This document shows, one piece after another, positions 20,225-28,369 of a stretch of 29,706 nucleotides of DNA. Source of the DNA: Prorocentrum cordatum. Taxonomy: Eukaryota > Sar > Dinophyceae > Prorocentrales > Prorocentraceae. Location: assembly GCA_963575745.1 (NCBI GenBank), contig CAUYUJ010008119.1, forward strand, positions 12,501-42,206. The letters are read 5' to 3'. Position 1 is the first letter of the stretch, and every line of letters starts with the position of its first letter. A model generated the notes under the pieces. The model saw only the letters and a program-made list of their open reading frames with translations. It searched no databases and had not been told where the DNA came from. A program made the translations under genes and the position numbers.

Positions 20225-20392
20225 AGGCGCCCGCCCTCCCAGGGGGAATGGAGGGCGGGCGCCTCCCGCAAGGCGTCTGGCGTCACCCTCCATGACTTCG
20301 GCCGCATGGAGGGTGCCCTCGCGACAGATATTCGGTGTCGCCCGCGGAATATGAGGGCCGCCGCGCCTGGCGTCCCGGCCAGCCGCGGCGCC
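20225..20392. other. Cluster of three consecutive strong hairpins
   Basis: Hairpin 1: 20225-20239 pairs perfectly with 20250-20264 ('ggcgcccgccctcc'/'ggagggcgggcgcc' plus one A-T pair), loop of 10 nt. Hairpin 2: 'caccctccatg' at 20284-20294 pairs perfectly with 'catggagggtg' at 20305-20315, loop of 10 nt. Hairpin 3: 20357-20371 pairs with 20378-20392 at 13 of 15 positions, loop of 6 nt. Spacing is 19 nt between 1 and 2 and 41 nt between 2 and 3. No T-run follows and no gene abuts, so this is not a bacterial-type terminator. Function is unknown. Confidence 0.8.
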
Positions 20393-21400
20393 CCGACCGG
20401 GCGGGCGCCGTCAAGCCGCTCGGAAAGAAGTCAGGAAGGAAGAGGCATGAATTGATCAAAGTTCTTACACTTGTTGGCGATGAGCAATCTGGGTAGCAAC
20501 ATGAGAAAATCGTGCCTGCTTCCACACCAAACGCGTAGTAGTTCAGAAGCCCTGTCCATTTTGGGCCATAAAGGGCAGCGGGCCGAGGCAATGTCCATTA
20601 CCGTTGCTCCACACACGCAAATGTTGCACTGCTGCTTCGCTGCGCACGGTATACAGCGTATATATCACACCCCTGAGTGGATCTTAAGAGAAACACGAAT
20701 CTCATTTAAACATGAGATCAAAGCCGAAGACTGAGCAATATTACGAAACGAAGCAGCGCCAGCAGTGTAAGTCAATCACCTAGCTGGCTGGGTGCGCCTG
20801 GCCAGGTCGCACGCGGGCGCTGAGCTGCACCCGTGGTCTCGCCCGCCCAGGCAGACCCCAGCGCGGCGAACACGAGTGGCCACTGGTCGCCGCTGGGCTT
20901 GTAGGTGCGCGCGCTCTGTTTTCCAGTCGCCCTCGGTTTGCAGGCGTCGGCCGAGCTTGCCCCCATGATGCCGGGCAGGTTGTCGTAGTTGTGCGGTTCG
21001 GGTTTGTCGCTCTTCTTCTCGTTGTAGGTCGCGACCTCGACCTTTCGGTCGCTCCCTTCTTGGCGTTTATCGGGGTCGCAAGCTCCAGTTAGATCTGCAT
21101 GAGCTACACGTTGTATTCTGACATGGTGAGTTGGTTGATGGTTGGCAATGCCGCGGCCGCTCCAAGCCTCAGTGCAACGATAGCAAACCAGGGCGCGAGG
21201 TTCTCGCGCATGACCTCCTCGCCACCGTCGGCCGCTGCCCTGCAGCAACACGTCGCGCGCGCTTCCAGCGGCATCAGTGGTGCCTTCGCCGTTCTCATCG
21301 CTAATGATGTGGCTGCTCGCGCCTGGTCGATGCCCCCCCGTCGCCCCCTCGGACCCCCAACTTGGCTGACGCGCAGGTCGGGTCGCGCGCCCGCTTCGAC
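20393..21400. other. Unassigned segment downstream (in element sense) of the copia remnant
   Basis: AT content rises at 20440-20760 with no recognisable motif. A minus-strand frame at 20772-21251 has non-repetitive composition (for example HADLTGACDPDKRQEGSDRK) but matches nothing I recognise. By position it could be the 3' end or LTR region of the minus-strand copia element at 21.4-23.9 kb. No terminal repeat pair is visible in the window, so this stays speculative. Confidence 0.35.
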
Positions 21401-21409
21401 CGCCCGCGC

Positions 21410-21880
21410 TGCAGGCGTGGCGAGTAGAGCAGCCGTTTTATTATTTTCTGGAGCCCATCCGCGTAGTGTCACTACGATGTCCCTCATCTCCACTAATCGC
21501 TGGCCGCCTCCATCCGTTCGCGCAGTGCGAGCACTTCGACGCTAGTCTTCCTACCTTGAAAACGCTCGGTGGCATCCGCCCCTGCCGCGTCGCACATACC
21601 TTCTTGTCTGTCGCCAGCGCTGATTCCCCGGCGCAGCGGATGCTGTCGCCCATTGATGTCCACGCCTGGATAGATTAGGGCCGACGAGGACCACTCGACG
21701 AGTTCTCGGGCGCCCATGCCTGCCGCTGCTTGTGATTCCGCATGTAGAGAAGACCGGAATGCATAATTCGGTCGACTTCCAGCCGACCACGGTTAAGACG
21801 AACTCGAATCCTCGCGGCACCTTCGCGCGGCATGCAAGGATGGCGCAGCCTCCCCGATTGGAACTTTCGTCAAACTCCTC
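21410..21880 (-). pseudogene. Copia RNase H domain remnant
   Basis: The first part (21880-21740) reads FDESSNRGGCAILA, then VVGWKSTELCIPVFST. This follows the copia RNase H plan of a G-G motif, a W-K-S word and a V-x-S-T word before the next helix. After a frame change, 21549-21496 reads KTSVEVLALRERMEAASD, the usual 'E-a-l-x-x-R-x-x-m' helix. After a further change, 21478-21410 reads LRGWAPENNKTAALLATPA, corresponding to the conserved 'R-W-x-P-x-x-x-x-A-D-x-L-T-K' end, with the aspartate replaced and the terminal lysine missing. At least three frame switches in about 470 bp make it non-functional. Confidence 0.7.
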
Positions 21881-21944
21881 AGGCCGCGGTCGCCATGGCC
21901 ATGGGCGCGACGTTGCTGCTCTGACAGACCTCGCGCGCCCTGGG

Positions 21945-22241
21945 TCCGACGTCCGCGTTCTGCTCGTAGAACCGCAACGTTCGGTTGAAACCTTTCGCCT
22001 TGGCAATCGTCGCCGCCGGTAGTTGGCCTGGGCGAGTGTTGACCGATGCCGACATTCGTGGGCATGCTTGTGAGCGGGGTATTTGCAGTGCTCCGAGTAG
22101 GCATCGTAGCTGGCGCTGCTCCATCTGGTTGAGCAACCTCTGGTTGTCGATGGTCATCGGCACGAGGTCTTTAGCGCAGGTGGTCATCTTGGCTTCGATA
22201 TCACTGCCGGCGGCGGTCGTACTTGAGCGTCTGTTGATGCA
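21945..22241 (-). pseudogene. Copia reverse transcriptase C-terminal part (RVT_2 end)
   Basis: One open frame gives about 99 residues: SDIEAKMTTCAKDLVPMTID, then LNQMEQRQLRCLLGALQIPR, SQACPRMSASVN, ATIAKAKGFNRTLRFYEQNADVG. This follows the copia pattern after the RT fingers and palm: a 'Y/C-x-x-x-L-x-P-I' strand, 'E-x-x-x-L-R-x-L-L-G-x-L-Q-W', 'Q-x-R-P-x-x-x-A-x-V-S', and 'N-K-x-L-R-F'. The order and spacing are convincing. The upstream RT core is replaced by Gly/Ala/Arg-rich GC sequence (22.35-22.43 kb is nearly pure CCG). Confidence 0.8.
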
Positions 22242-22566
22242 GGTCGACTTCGCATCATTCAACCGTGTGGTCTCCGATCCGCTGCCTGAGCCTGGTCTTC
22301 TGCATGGCTTTCCCTGTGATCTCGTCGCAGCTGCCCCCGAGCATCCGGCCCCCGCCCCCGCGCGCGCCCCCCGCTCGCGGAAGCGGGGCCCCGCCGCCGC
22401 CGCCGCCGCCGCCCGCGCCGAAACTTTCGAACGCGCACGGGCGCTGGGGATGATGTCGTTTGAGCCCGCGCGCGCGGAGATAACCCGCTGCTCGCTGTCG
22501 CCGTCGCCCCGGGCGCCCGCCCGACCGCGCATGGGGCGGGCGAGCCCCGCGAGCGTCTCGGCGTCA

Positions 22567-22809
22567 GCCCCCGCGAGGTCTGCCGTGTCCTGGGGGGCCT
22601 TCGCGCGCAACTCGCGAGCTCGCCGCCGAAGAATTGCCGTCGCCACACAGGCTGGCCACAACCGCCACCCGCTTTGTCATGGGGATTTGCGCAGGGCCCT
22701 CCTGGCCGGTCGGCCCGTGGAAATCCCGCGCGTCGTTGGCAAGGAATGGCCCGAGCTCTTCCCGCTTGCTTCCCATGAGTCCTGCTCTCTCGTCGGGTTT
22801 CACATCGCG
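22567..22809 (-). pseudogene. Copia reverse transcriptase N-terminal edge
   Basis: The frame reads RDVKPDERAGLMGSKREELG then PFLANDARDF. This resembles the lead-in of copia RT domains in dinoflagellates, where an acidic 'P-x-E-R-x-x-F-x-x-S/A-x-x-x-E' helix is followed by 'W/F-x-x-N-x-V-x-x'. The expected 'R-W-V-L-x-W-K' strand is not found in this frame, which soon becomes Ser/Arg/Gly-rich and stops. The assignment is weaker than for the RT end and relies on order within the element. Confidence 0.55.
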
Positions 22810-23540
22810 GGTGGATGCTCTCGGGTGCATATTGCTGAGCTTTGCGCGCGCGCCGTCGAAGCACCGTTCGAATGGTGCGTCGCTGCCCCCCAGTGCGCGC
22901 CGCAAGGTGGCGAGCTCGTCGCTGGCGCTGTCGGGCACTGGCGCTGCCGAGCTGCGAGCTGGCCCCAGCAAAGGCGGTCCTCGGCATGCCCCGCCAGGGC
23001 GTCGGAAGGTCGCCGTCTCGGCCGCGCCGAGACGACGTCGGCTCTTGGGCGGCGGGGCCCGTGCTAGAGCTGCAGGTTGCGATGGCGCAGGTGGCGACGG
23101 CGTAGCAGGCCCCTGCTGTCCGCTTGTCGCGGGCAGTGGCGGCGGCGGCGTGGCTTCTTGATTTGGCTGAGCCATTGGGCCCCCCTCTGGCGCGGCCGCG
23201 CCCACGTCGCGATCCTCGGCTAACGGCGTTTCGTCCGCCGCGGTTGAATGAGCCGCGCGATGGGGCCCTCGTAAGATTGGGCGGTGCCGCTCCCGATGAT
23301 GCTGCCGCTCCCGCTGGCGCCGCCGATGTAGCTGGCGGACTTGGGGTCGTCGCTGGGGGTGATATTCGACATCGCGTGGCAGATGGCTGCTGACTGCCGT
23401 CGTCGTCGTCATCCATGTCGACGTCCACGTCGGAATCGCCTGGCGCCTGAAAGGGCGTCTGCTGCTCGCTTGCGTCGTGGAATTGCGTAACTCCAATCCT
23501 GCGCATGCCGCCGAGGGCGTCCCAATTGCCTCGCTTGGGT

Positions 23541-23883
23541 TCACGAGAACGACGCGCCCCTGGTCGTTCGCGCAGGGTCGCATGTGCTCTGGGGCGCATC
23601 GGAGCCGCTGGTTGCCGCGCACGACGCAGTAGAACCCGGGGCGCACTTCGTCTGGCCGCACCCCCATGAATAATTACGTCGATAGACCCTTCCATTGATT
23701 GTTGATGAGCTCGTTCGTCCTGCCCTCGTGCCAGCAGCGGCGCCGTCCAATAGTACCAATGGCAACCATGCGCCCCTGATAGGAATCCCATGGGGATAGG
23801 AAGGTTCGGAGTTCTGGGAGGCAATCGATTCTTTCCTTGGCAATCGAACTTGCGGACGCACGGTGTGAGTATGCCCGGTGCAC
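23541..23883 (-). pseudogene. Copia post-integrase linker remnant (CAPEHMRP)
   Basis: Frame 1 (23883-23674) reads SPWDSYQGRMVAIGTIGRRR, the usual place for a 'W-x-G-P-x-x-V-I-G' word, and ends at a stop. The next frame (from 23667) reads MGVRPDEVRPGFYCVVRGNQ and RLRCAPEHMRPC. The 'R-C-A-P-E-H-x-R-P' word is a hallmark I know from the region between integrase and RT in dinoflagellate copia polyproteins. In another frame nearby (about 23430-23400) an acidic stretch DSDVDVDMDDDDDG appears, also common in this linker. Frame changes break the segment. Confidence 0.7.
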
Positions 23884-23892
23884 GGCTGGTAG

Positions 23893-23958
23893 CAGTAGTA
23901 GTACACTAATAGTAGTAGTAGTAGTAATAATACTAGCAGTAGTAGTAATAATACTAGC

Positions 23959-24038
<80 letters not shown>

Positions 24039-24250
24039 CAGTAGCAGTAGCAGTAGCAGTAGCAGTAGCAGTTGTAGTGCCAGTGGTAGTAGTAGTCGTC
24101 GTCGTCGTCGTAGTAGTAGTAGTAGTAGTAGTAATCGTAGTAGTCGTAGTAGTCGTAGTAGGCGTAGTCGCAGTCGTAGTCGTAGTCGCAGTGGTAGTCG
24201 TGGTCGTAGTTGTAGTCGCAGCCGTAGTCGTAGTCGTAGTCGTATTGGCG
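23893..24250 (+). repeat. AGT/GTC trinucleotide tract
   Basis: Starts with a short direct repeat of 'agtagtaataatactagcag', followed by pure AGT at about 23958-24038, then AGC/AGT and CGT/AGT mixtures to 24245. It interrupts the upstream side of the copia remnant. It is the opposite strand sense of the ACT tract at 10 kb. Confidence 0.95.
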
Positions 24251-24254
24251 TCGC

Positions 24255-24930
24255 AGCGGCAGTCTCAAGGGCAGCAGCAGCAGTAGTCGTAACGCTCGGG
24301 GATAGGACGAAGGAGGAACGCGAAGGGAATTCGGCGCCAAAATGATGAGGGGCCAAACCACATGCAGCTGCGAGTACCGCGAGGAAGATGAGACGAAGAG
24401 AGGGGGCGCGCAAACTCAGGACAGCTCTCATAGGCAGCGTCCGCAGGAATAACGAGGCGCGGGGCCGCGCATGTTCTCGCGCCCTGGCGACCGCGGCTCC
24501 AGGCAGAGCGCGGCGCGGAGCCCCCGCGACGCGCGCCGGTTGCCCCGCAGGGGCCCAGGCGGCGCTCGCGGGTCGTCCGCTGCGCGGAGCGAGGATAGCT
24601 GGCTGGCCGACAGCGGGCCAGGCGCTGGCCGTTGAGCAGAGCGAAGACGGCCGAGCGAGGCGCCGCGCGGGGAGCAGCACGGAGCACCCACGACGCGGGC
24701 TGGTCGCCCCGCAGGAGCCTTGGCGACGCGCGGCCTGGCCCACAGAAGACGCTCTCCGCGGTCTCCTCTGCGCCCGAGTCGTTTAGCAGCTTCCCTCCCG
24801 GCAGAGTGGCTTCGGCGCGCCCTACTCCGGCGTTGAGCTCGCCCGCGTGCCATGCGACCATGAATCGCTTAAGAATGTCGACGAGCGGCGCGCCCGGCGA
24901 AATGTCGATCTCCCAGCGCCACCCCCCGCC
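24255..24930. other. GC-rich segment with a repeated 40-bp motif and a possible minus-strand exon
   Basis: The motif 'gcggagcccccgcgacgcgc' + 'cggttgccccgcaggg' lies at 24514-24552, recurs at 25387-25426 and, diverged, at 24682-24718. Between these repeats and the 90-bp array, the minus strand at 24770-24920 reads WEIDISPGAPLVDILKRFMV, AWHAGELNAGVGRAEATLPG and GKLLNDSGAEETAESVF without repeat character. That layout (strand, helix, 'G-x-x-L', turn) is vaguely ubiquitin-like, but the resemblance is too weak for an assignment. Confidence 0.35.
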
Positions 24931-24934
24931 CGGC

Positions 24935-26655
24935 GCCAGGAAACGCATGGGCCGCGAAACGCGCGAGGGGCGCGCCGACGCAGGCGCGGGGCGCGCGTGG
25001 GCCCAGCCATCGGGACCTTCGGCGGCGCTTCTTATAGGGCCATGAATCGCGCGAGGAGCGTGCCGAAATAAGCAGCTGGGACATGAGGGCGGCGCCATTG
25101 GGGCCTTCGGGGGCTGCGAACGCGCGAGGGGCGCGCCGATGCGCGCGCCTGGGGGCGCGCTGAAATCAGCGGTTTGGACGCATGCGGGCGGCGCCACTGG
25201 GCCTTCAGTGGGCGTCGTCATGGGGCCGCGAAGCGCGCGGGGAGTGCGCCGAAATGAGCAGTTGGGACGCGCGCGGGCGGCGCGCCTTCGTTGGGGCCCT
25301 TTTTATGCGGCCACGACGCGCGCGGGGCGCGCCGACATTGTTTGGGGCGCGCGCGGGCGGCGCCATTGGGGCCTTCGGCGGAGCTTGCGCGGAGCCCCCG
25401 CGACGCGCGACGGTTGCCCCGCAGGGTTCGCCTCGACGTCCGACGTCGTCCGCACTCTTCTTCTCTAGTCTGGCTTCCGTCCGAAACATGAGGGCGCACG
25501 CGGGCGGCCGTCAGTGGAGCTCCCCGCTGGGGCGCGACGCGCGCGCAGCGGGGTTTGCCGAAATGGGTGGCGCGGACGCTTGTGGACGCAGCCATTGGGG
25601 CCTTCGGCGGCTCCCTTTGGGGCCGCGAAGCGCGCTGGGGGCGTGCCGAATCGGCGCGGGGCGCACGTGGGCGCAGCCGCTGCGGCTCCTTTTGGAGTCC
25701 CCCATAGGGCCACGAAGCGCGCCCCCAATGAGCCCTCGAGAATCGCGCGAGGGGTGCGCCGAGATTGGCGCGGGGCGCGCGTGGGCTCAGCCGCTGGGGC
25801 CTTCGGCGGAGCTCCATAGGGGGCCACGAGCCGCGTGAGGGGTGCGTCGACATGGGCGCGGAACGCACGCAGGCGGCACCACTGGAGCCTTCAGTGGAGC
25901 TCCCTTTGGTGGGGCCACGAACCGCGCGAGGGGCGTGCCGAAAATGGCGCGGGACGCACGTGGACGCAGCCACCGGGGCCTTCGGTGGAGCACCTGACAG
26001 GGCCACAAATGGTGCGAGTGGTGCCCCGAAGTACGCGGCGGGCACGCATGTGCCCACCCTCATTGGGGCTCTCGGTGGAGTTCCCTAGGGAGCCACGAAA
26101 CGCGTGAAGGGCGCGCCGGAATGAGCGGCCGGGGCGCAGGCGGGCGGCGCCATGGAAACCGCCAGTGGAGATCTTTATGGGGCCACGAAATGTGTGAGGG
26201 ATGTGCCCATATCGGCGGCTGGGGCGCACGCGGGCGGCGCCGCTCGGACCTTCGGTGGAGCTCTCTCTGGGGGCGCGAAACTTGCGAGGGGTTCGCCGAA
26301 ATGCGCGGCTGGGACCCTGCGGGGCCGCGGGCGGCGCCATTAGGAACTTCCCTGAGGTTCCCTATGGGGCCGCGAAGCGTGCGAGGAGTGCGCCGCTGGG
26401 GCGCGCGCGGGCGTCGCCGCGGCGCCTCGGGGGCCATCGGGGGAGCTCCTCGCGAGGCCGCGCGGGGCGCGGGGGGCGCGCCCAAACGAGCGGCCGGGGC
26501 GACCGCGGGGCGCCGCGGGGACTTTCGTTGGAGATCTTTTTAGTGGGGCCACGAAACATGCGAGGCGCGTGCCGAAATAATCGCATGCGAAGCACGCGGG
26601 CGGCGCCATGGGGGCGTTCGGCGGGGCCCCCTAGGGGGCCGCGAAACATGCGCCG
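24935..26655 (+). repeat. ~90-bp GC-rich tandem array, about 19 copies
   Basis: The conserved core 'ggccacgaaacgcgcgaggg' + 'gcgtgccgaaatg' is followed by 'cacgcgggcggcgccattgg' and 'ggccttcggtggagctccc'. Cores are found near 24953, 25046, 25121, 25234, 25316, 25520, 25627, 25742, 25827, 25918, 26003, 26091, 26181, 26274, 26370, 26460, 26548 and 26645. Most spacings are 75-100 bp; the gap at 25316-25520 holds an insertion with the 40-bp motif and 'cgtccgacgtcgtccgc'. Long open frames on both strands occur because the repeat lacks stops. The last copy breaks off inside its core where the recombinase-like sequence begins. Confidence 0.85.
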
Positions 26656-26689
26656 ACATGAATGCCTGCCTGGCAGCCGCCGCTCGCAG

Positions 26690-27090
26690 AGCTTCTCGGA
26701 CAGCAGGCGCGTGATGGACCAGATCCAGGACACGCTGAGCCCCGAGGCGGGGGCGTTCAGGGCCGGGTGCCTGGAGCTGCGCAAGGACGCGAGCTCGAGG
26801 TCGATGCTCGACGAGACGCTCGTGGAGTACCTGGGCTGCCTCTACTCCGACGGCTACAACCACGAGCGGGGCGACAGCCTGCTGGCAGGCCTGGCGTTCG
26901 AGGAGCTGTGGTTCAGGCGCGGCGGCGCGAGGGATCCTGCTCGGGCCCTCGCTGCCCTCCTGGGCCTCCGCCGCCTGGCGCCTGGGCAGGCCAGGACGGC
27001 GCGGCCGCGGGCCAAGCTGGCTGCGCTGCTGGGAGCTGGAGTCGTCGCGATGGGGGTAGTCCTCGGGATCAGCCGGCGTTTGCGGGGGAC
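26690..27090 (+). pseudogene. Tyrosine recombinase SAM-like (core-binding) domain remnant
   Basis: Frame 2 reads MDQIQDTLSPEAGAFRAGCL, then LDETLVEYLGCLYSDGYNHE, RGDSLLAGLAFEELWFRRGG, and ALLGLRRLAPGQARTARP. The succession 'L-D-x-x-L-V-E-Y-L-x-x-L-Y-x-x-G-Y', 'G-x-x-L-L-A-G-L' and 'A-L-x-G-W-R-R-L-A-P-x-x-x-R-x-P' is the helical core-binding domain I associate with dinoflagellate tyrosine recombinase-like proteins. In life it would bind DNA beside the catalytic domain. The GWRRLAP tryptophan is Leu here. The frame stays open upstream into the 90-bp repeats, so no start codon can be fixed; ATG at 26714 lies inside the domain. It loses meaning after GISRRLRGT at about 27093. Confidence 0.65.
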
Positions 27091-27168
27091 GGACGGCGGC
27101 GGCTGCCAAGCGACAGCAGGAGCCGGCAGGGCCGGTCGTTCGCTCGGTCCCCGCCAGGCTCCGGAGTT

Positions 27169-27653
27169 CAGAACTGGGCCCTGCTGTTGCACACCGCCAC
27201 GGCCGACGGCCGGAGCAAGGCGGACCGCGAGGACGTGGGGCTGCTGCTCGACGGGTTCTTCACAAAGGGCATCGATTCCCAGCTCGGGCCACTGAAGAAA
27301 GCGGCAGGGCACGCCGCCAGCCTGCGGCCGTGCACGGCCGCGGAGTTCAGGGAGGGGTTCAGTCGAGCGGCCGCCGCGATCGGTCGGCCAGCCCCGCAAC
27401 CGTACCAGGTGAGGCAGGGAGCGGTCGACGACGACGCGCTGTACCAGAAGCGGTCGCTGGGCGACAGCCGCGCGGCGCTGCTGCCGCCGCGCGACCGAGC
27501 CGCAGCGGGGCGCTGAAGGCGGGACGCCTGCAGCGACTGGGCGACACGCTCGTGCGGAGCTGGCCGCTGACAGCAGCCGCAGTCCGAGCAGGACTGGGCG
27601 AGGCGTTGCGCCAGGAGCTGGGCGACCGAGCCTCGTGTTATCTTGACTTGTTT
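27169..27653 (+). pseudogene. Tyrosine recombinase catalytic domain remnant, catalytic residues lost
   Basis: Frame 1 (27169-27500) reads NWALLLHTATADGRSKADRE, DVGLLLDG, then PYQVRQGAVDDDALYQKRSL. This corresponds to 'W-x-L-L-L-H-P-x-x-x-x-x-S-K' (the conserved lysine strand) and the box II word 'Y-Q-L-R-H-G-x-x-x-D'. The Arg of box II is kept (27412-27414), while the following His is Gln. The reading then shifts to frame 3: SRSGALKAGRLQRLGDTL (27498 onward), where the family has 'R-Y-x-K-x-G-R-L'; the nucleophilic Tyr position is Ala (27510-27512). The box I Arg segment ('L-R-P-G-E'), expected between 27093 and 27169, is missing. This domain is unlikely to be active. Confidence 0.6.
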
Positions 27654-28369
27654 TTCAGGCGCAGGCGGCGTGGCCCGCGCCATCAGGCGTCTCGCACGGT
27701 GTACGCCTTGAGATGGATCTCAAGCGCTCAGAGTTCTTCGATATGTCCTCGAAGGTGGTCGGACAGACCGTCGTGGGATGGATCGCCAGCCGCCACGCGC
27801 TCGCTGTCGCCGCCGCTTTCCCTTGCTCAACTTGGTCGCAGGCCTCGCGCAACTTCCATCGCAACCCCAGTAATATGTATGGCCATTCTCACCTCGAGGG
27901 GGCGGCGCTGCAGCGCCTTATTGTAGGAAACGCAACCCTTGTTGTCACTCAGATGGTCATCCGTGCGTGCATTCATCATGCTGTGCCTATCGCGTGTGAG
28001 AACCCACTCAGTAGTTACGCCTGGCAGGAACCAGTTATGCGTCAGCTCTCTGCACATCCTTGCTGCCGGGGCGCCATCTTCGATATGTGTCAATTCGGAA
28101 CTGCGTGGAGAAAGCCCACCAGACTGCGATCCTGGAATTGCGCAGTTCCCCCCTCTCAACTGCGCGCCCGCTGTCAGAGCACGCGCGGCGCATGCTCCGC
28201 AACAGGCCGTCCGCATCTCATTTTGCAAGGGCCTGGCCCCAGAGGCGTGCGGCGAAGCCGCATCGCAGAAGAATGCCCCAGCAGGCTGTGCCATCACATG
28301 GCCCGCTGGCTCACTTTGAGCGTCGAAAAGCTGCGAGAGCTGCGCCTACGGCGCCTGGCAGATTGTTGA
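27639..28369 (+). pseudogene. C5-cytosine DNA methyltransferase-like domain, frameshifted near its N-terminus
   Basis: Motif I is split: frame 3 reads CYLDLF up to 27653 and frame 1 resumes SGAGGVARAIRRLA from 27655, so one extra base in a run of five T (27651-27655) breaks a D-L-F-S-G-A-G-G AdoMet-binding loop. A second switch near 27690-27705 leads into a 218-codon frame (27713-28369). There PCSTWS (27821-27838) matches motif IV with its catalytic Cys, ENP (27998-28006) stands at motif VI where classical enzymes have ENV, and FGTAWRKPTRL (28094-28126) stands at motif VIII. CSATGRPHLIL (28193-28225) matches a C-terminal word typical of the dinoflagellate group. The annotated ATG at 27713 is not the ancestral start. 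Length (about 240 residues) is short for a full methyltransferase with a target-recognition domain. Confidence 0.7.

Larger units (their letters stand above)
21410..23880 (-). mobile_element. Ty1/copia retrotransposon remnant, minus strand
   Basis: Reading from high to low coordinates, pieces of one polyprotein appear in the correct order: post-integrase linker (23.88-23.56 kb), start of the RT domain (22.81-22.57), RT end with the connection (22.24-21.95), and RNase H (21.88-21.41). Each lies in a different frame or is separated by scrambled GC-rich sequence. Gag, protease, the integrase catalytic core and the RT core with its metal-binding aspartates are absent. The upstream end is lost at the AGT microsatellite at 23.9-24.25 kb. 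I take it as an old, inactive copy. No LTRs are identified. Confidence 0.75.
26660..28369 (+). mobile_element. Degenerate tyrosine recombinase - C5 methyltransferase element
   Basis: Two protein modules follow one another on the plus strand with no gap. 26690-27640 resembles a tyrosine recombinase (SAM-like DNA-binding part, then catalytic part). 27639-28369 resembles a C5-cytosine methyltransferase. I recall this tandem organisation from numerous dinoflagellate predicted proteins, and methyltransferases carried by mobile elements are established in dinoflagellates. Here at least four frame changes interrupt the reading, so this copy is most likely dead, unless several are removed by splicing. 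No terminal repeats are seen. On the left it abuts a truncated 90-bp repeat copy. Confidence 0.65.

Noticed and set aside
21985-23067. 360-codon plus-strand frame as a gene
   Set aside because: It is the antisense of the copia RT/RNase H remnant and of a GC-rich segment. The minus strand carries the recognisable motifs.
25182-26088. Long plus- and minus-strand frames (up to 281 codons) in the GC-rich array as repeat proteins
   Set aside because: All phases stay open because the 90-bp unit lacks stops. The unit length varies between 75 and 113 bp, so no peptide repeat stays in phase.
27641-27658. 'cttgacttgtttttcag' as a 3' splice site before the methyltransferase frame
   Set aside because: It looks like a good acceptor, but splicing here would remove DLF of a motif I that continues perfectly (SGAGG) after a one-base shift, so a frameshift explains more. 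No matching donor could be defended.
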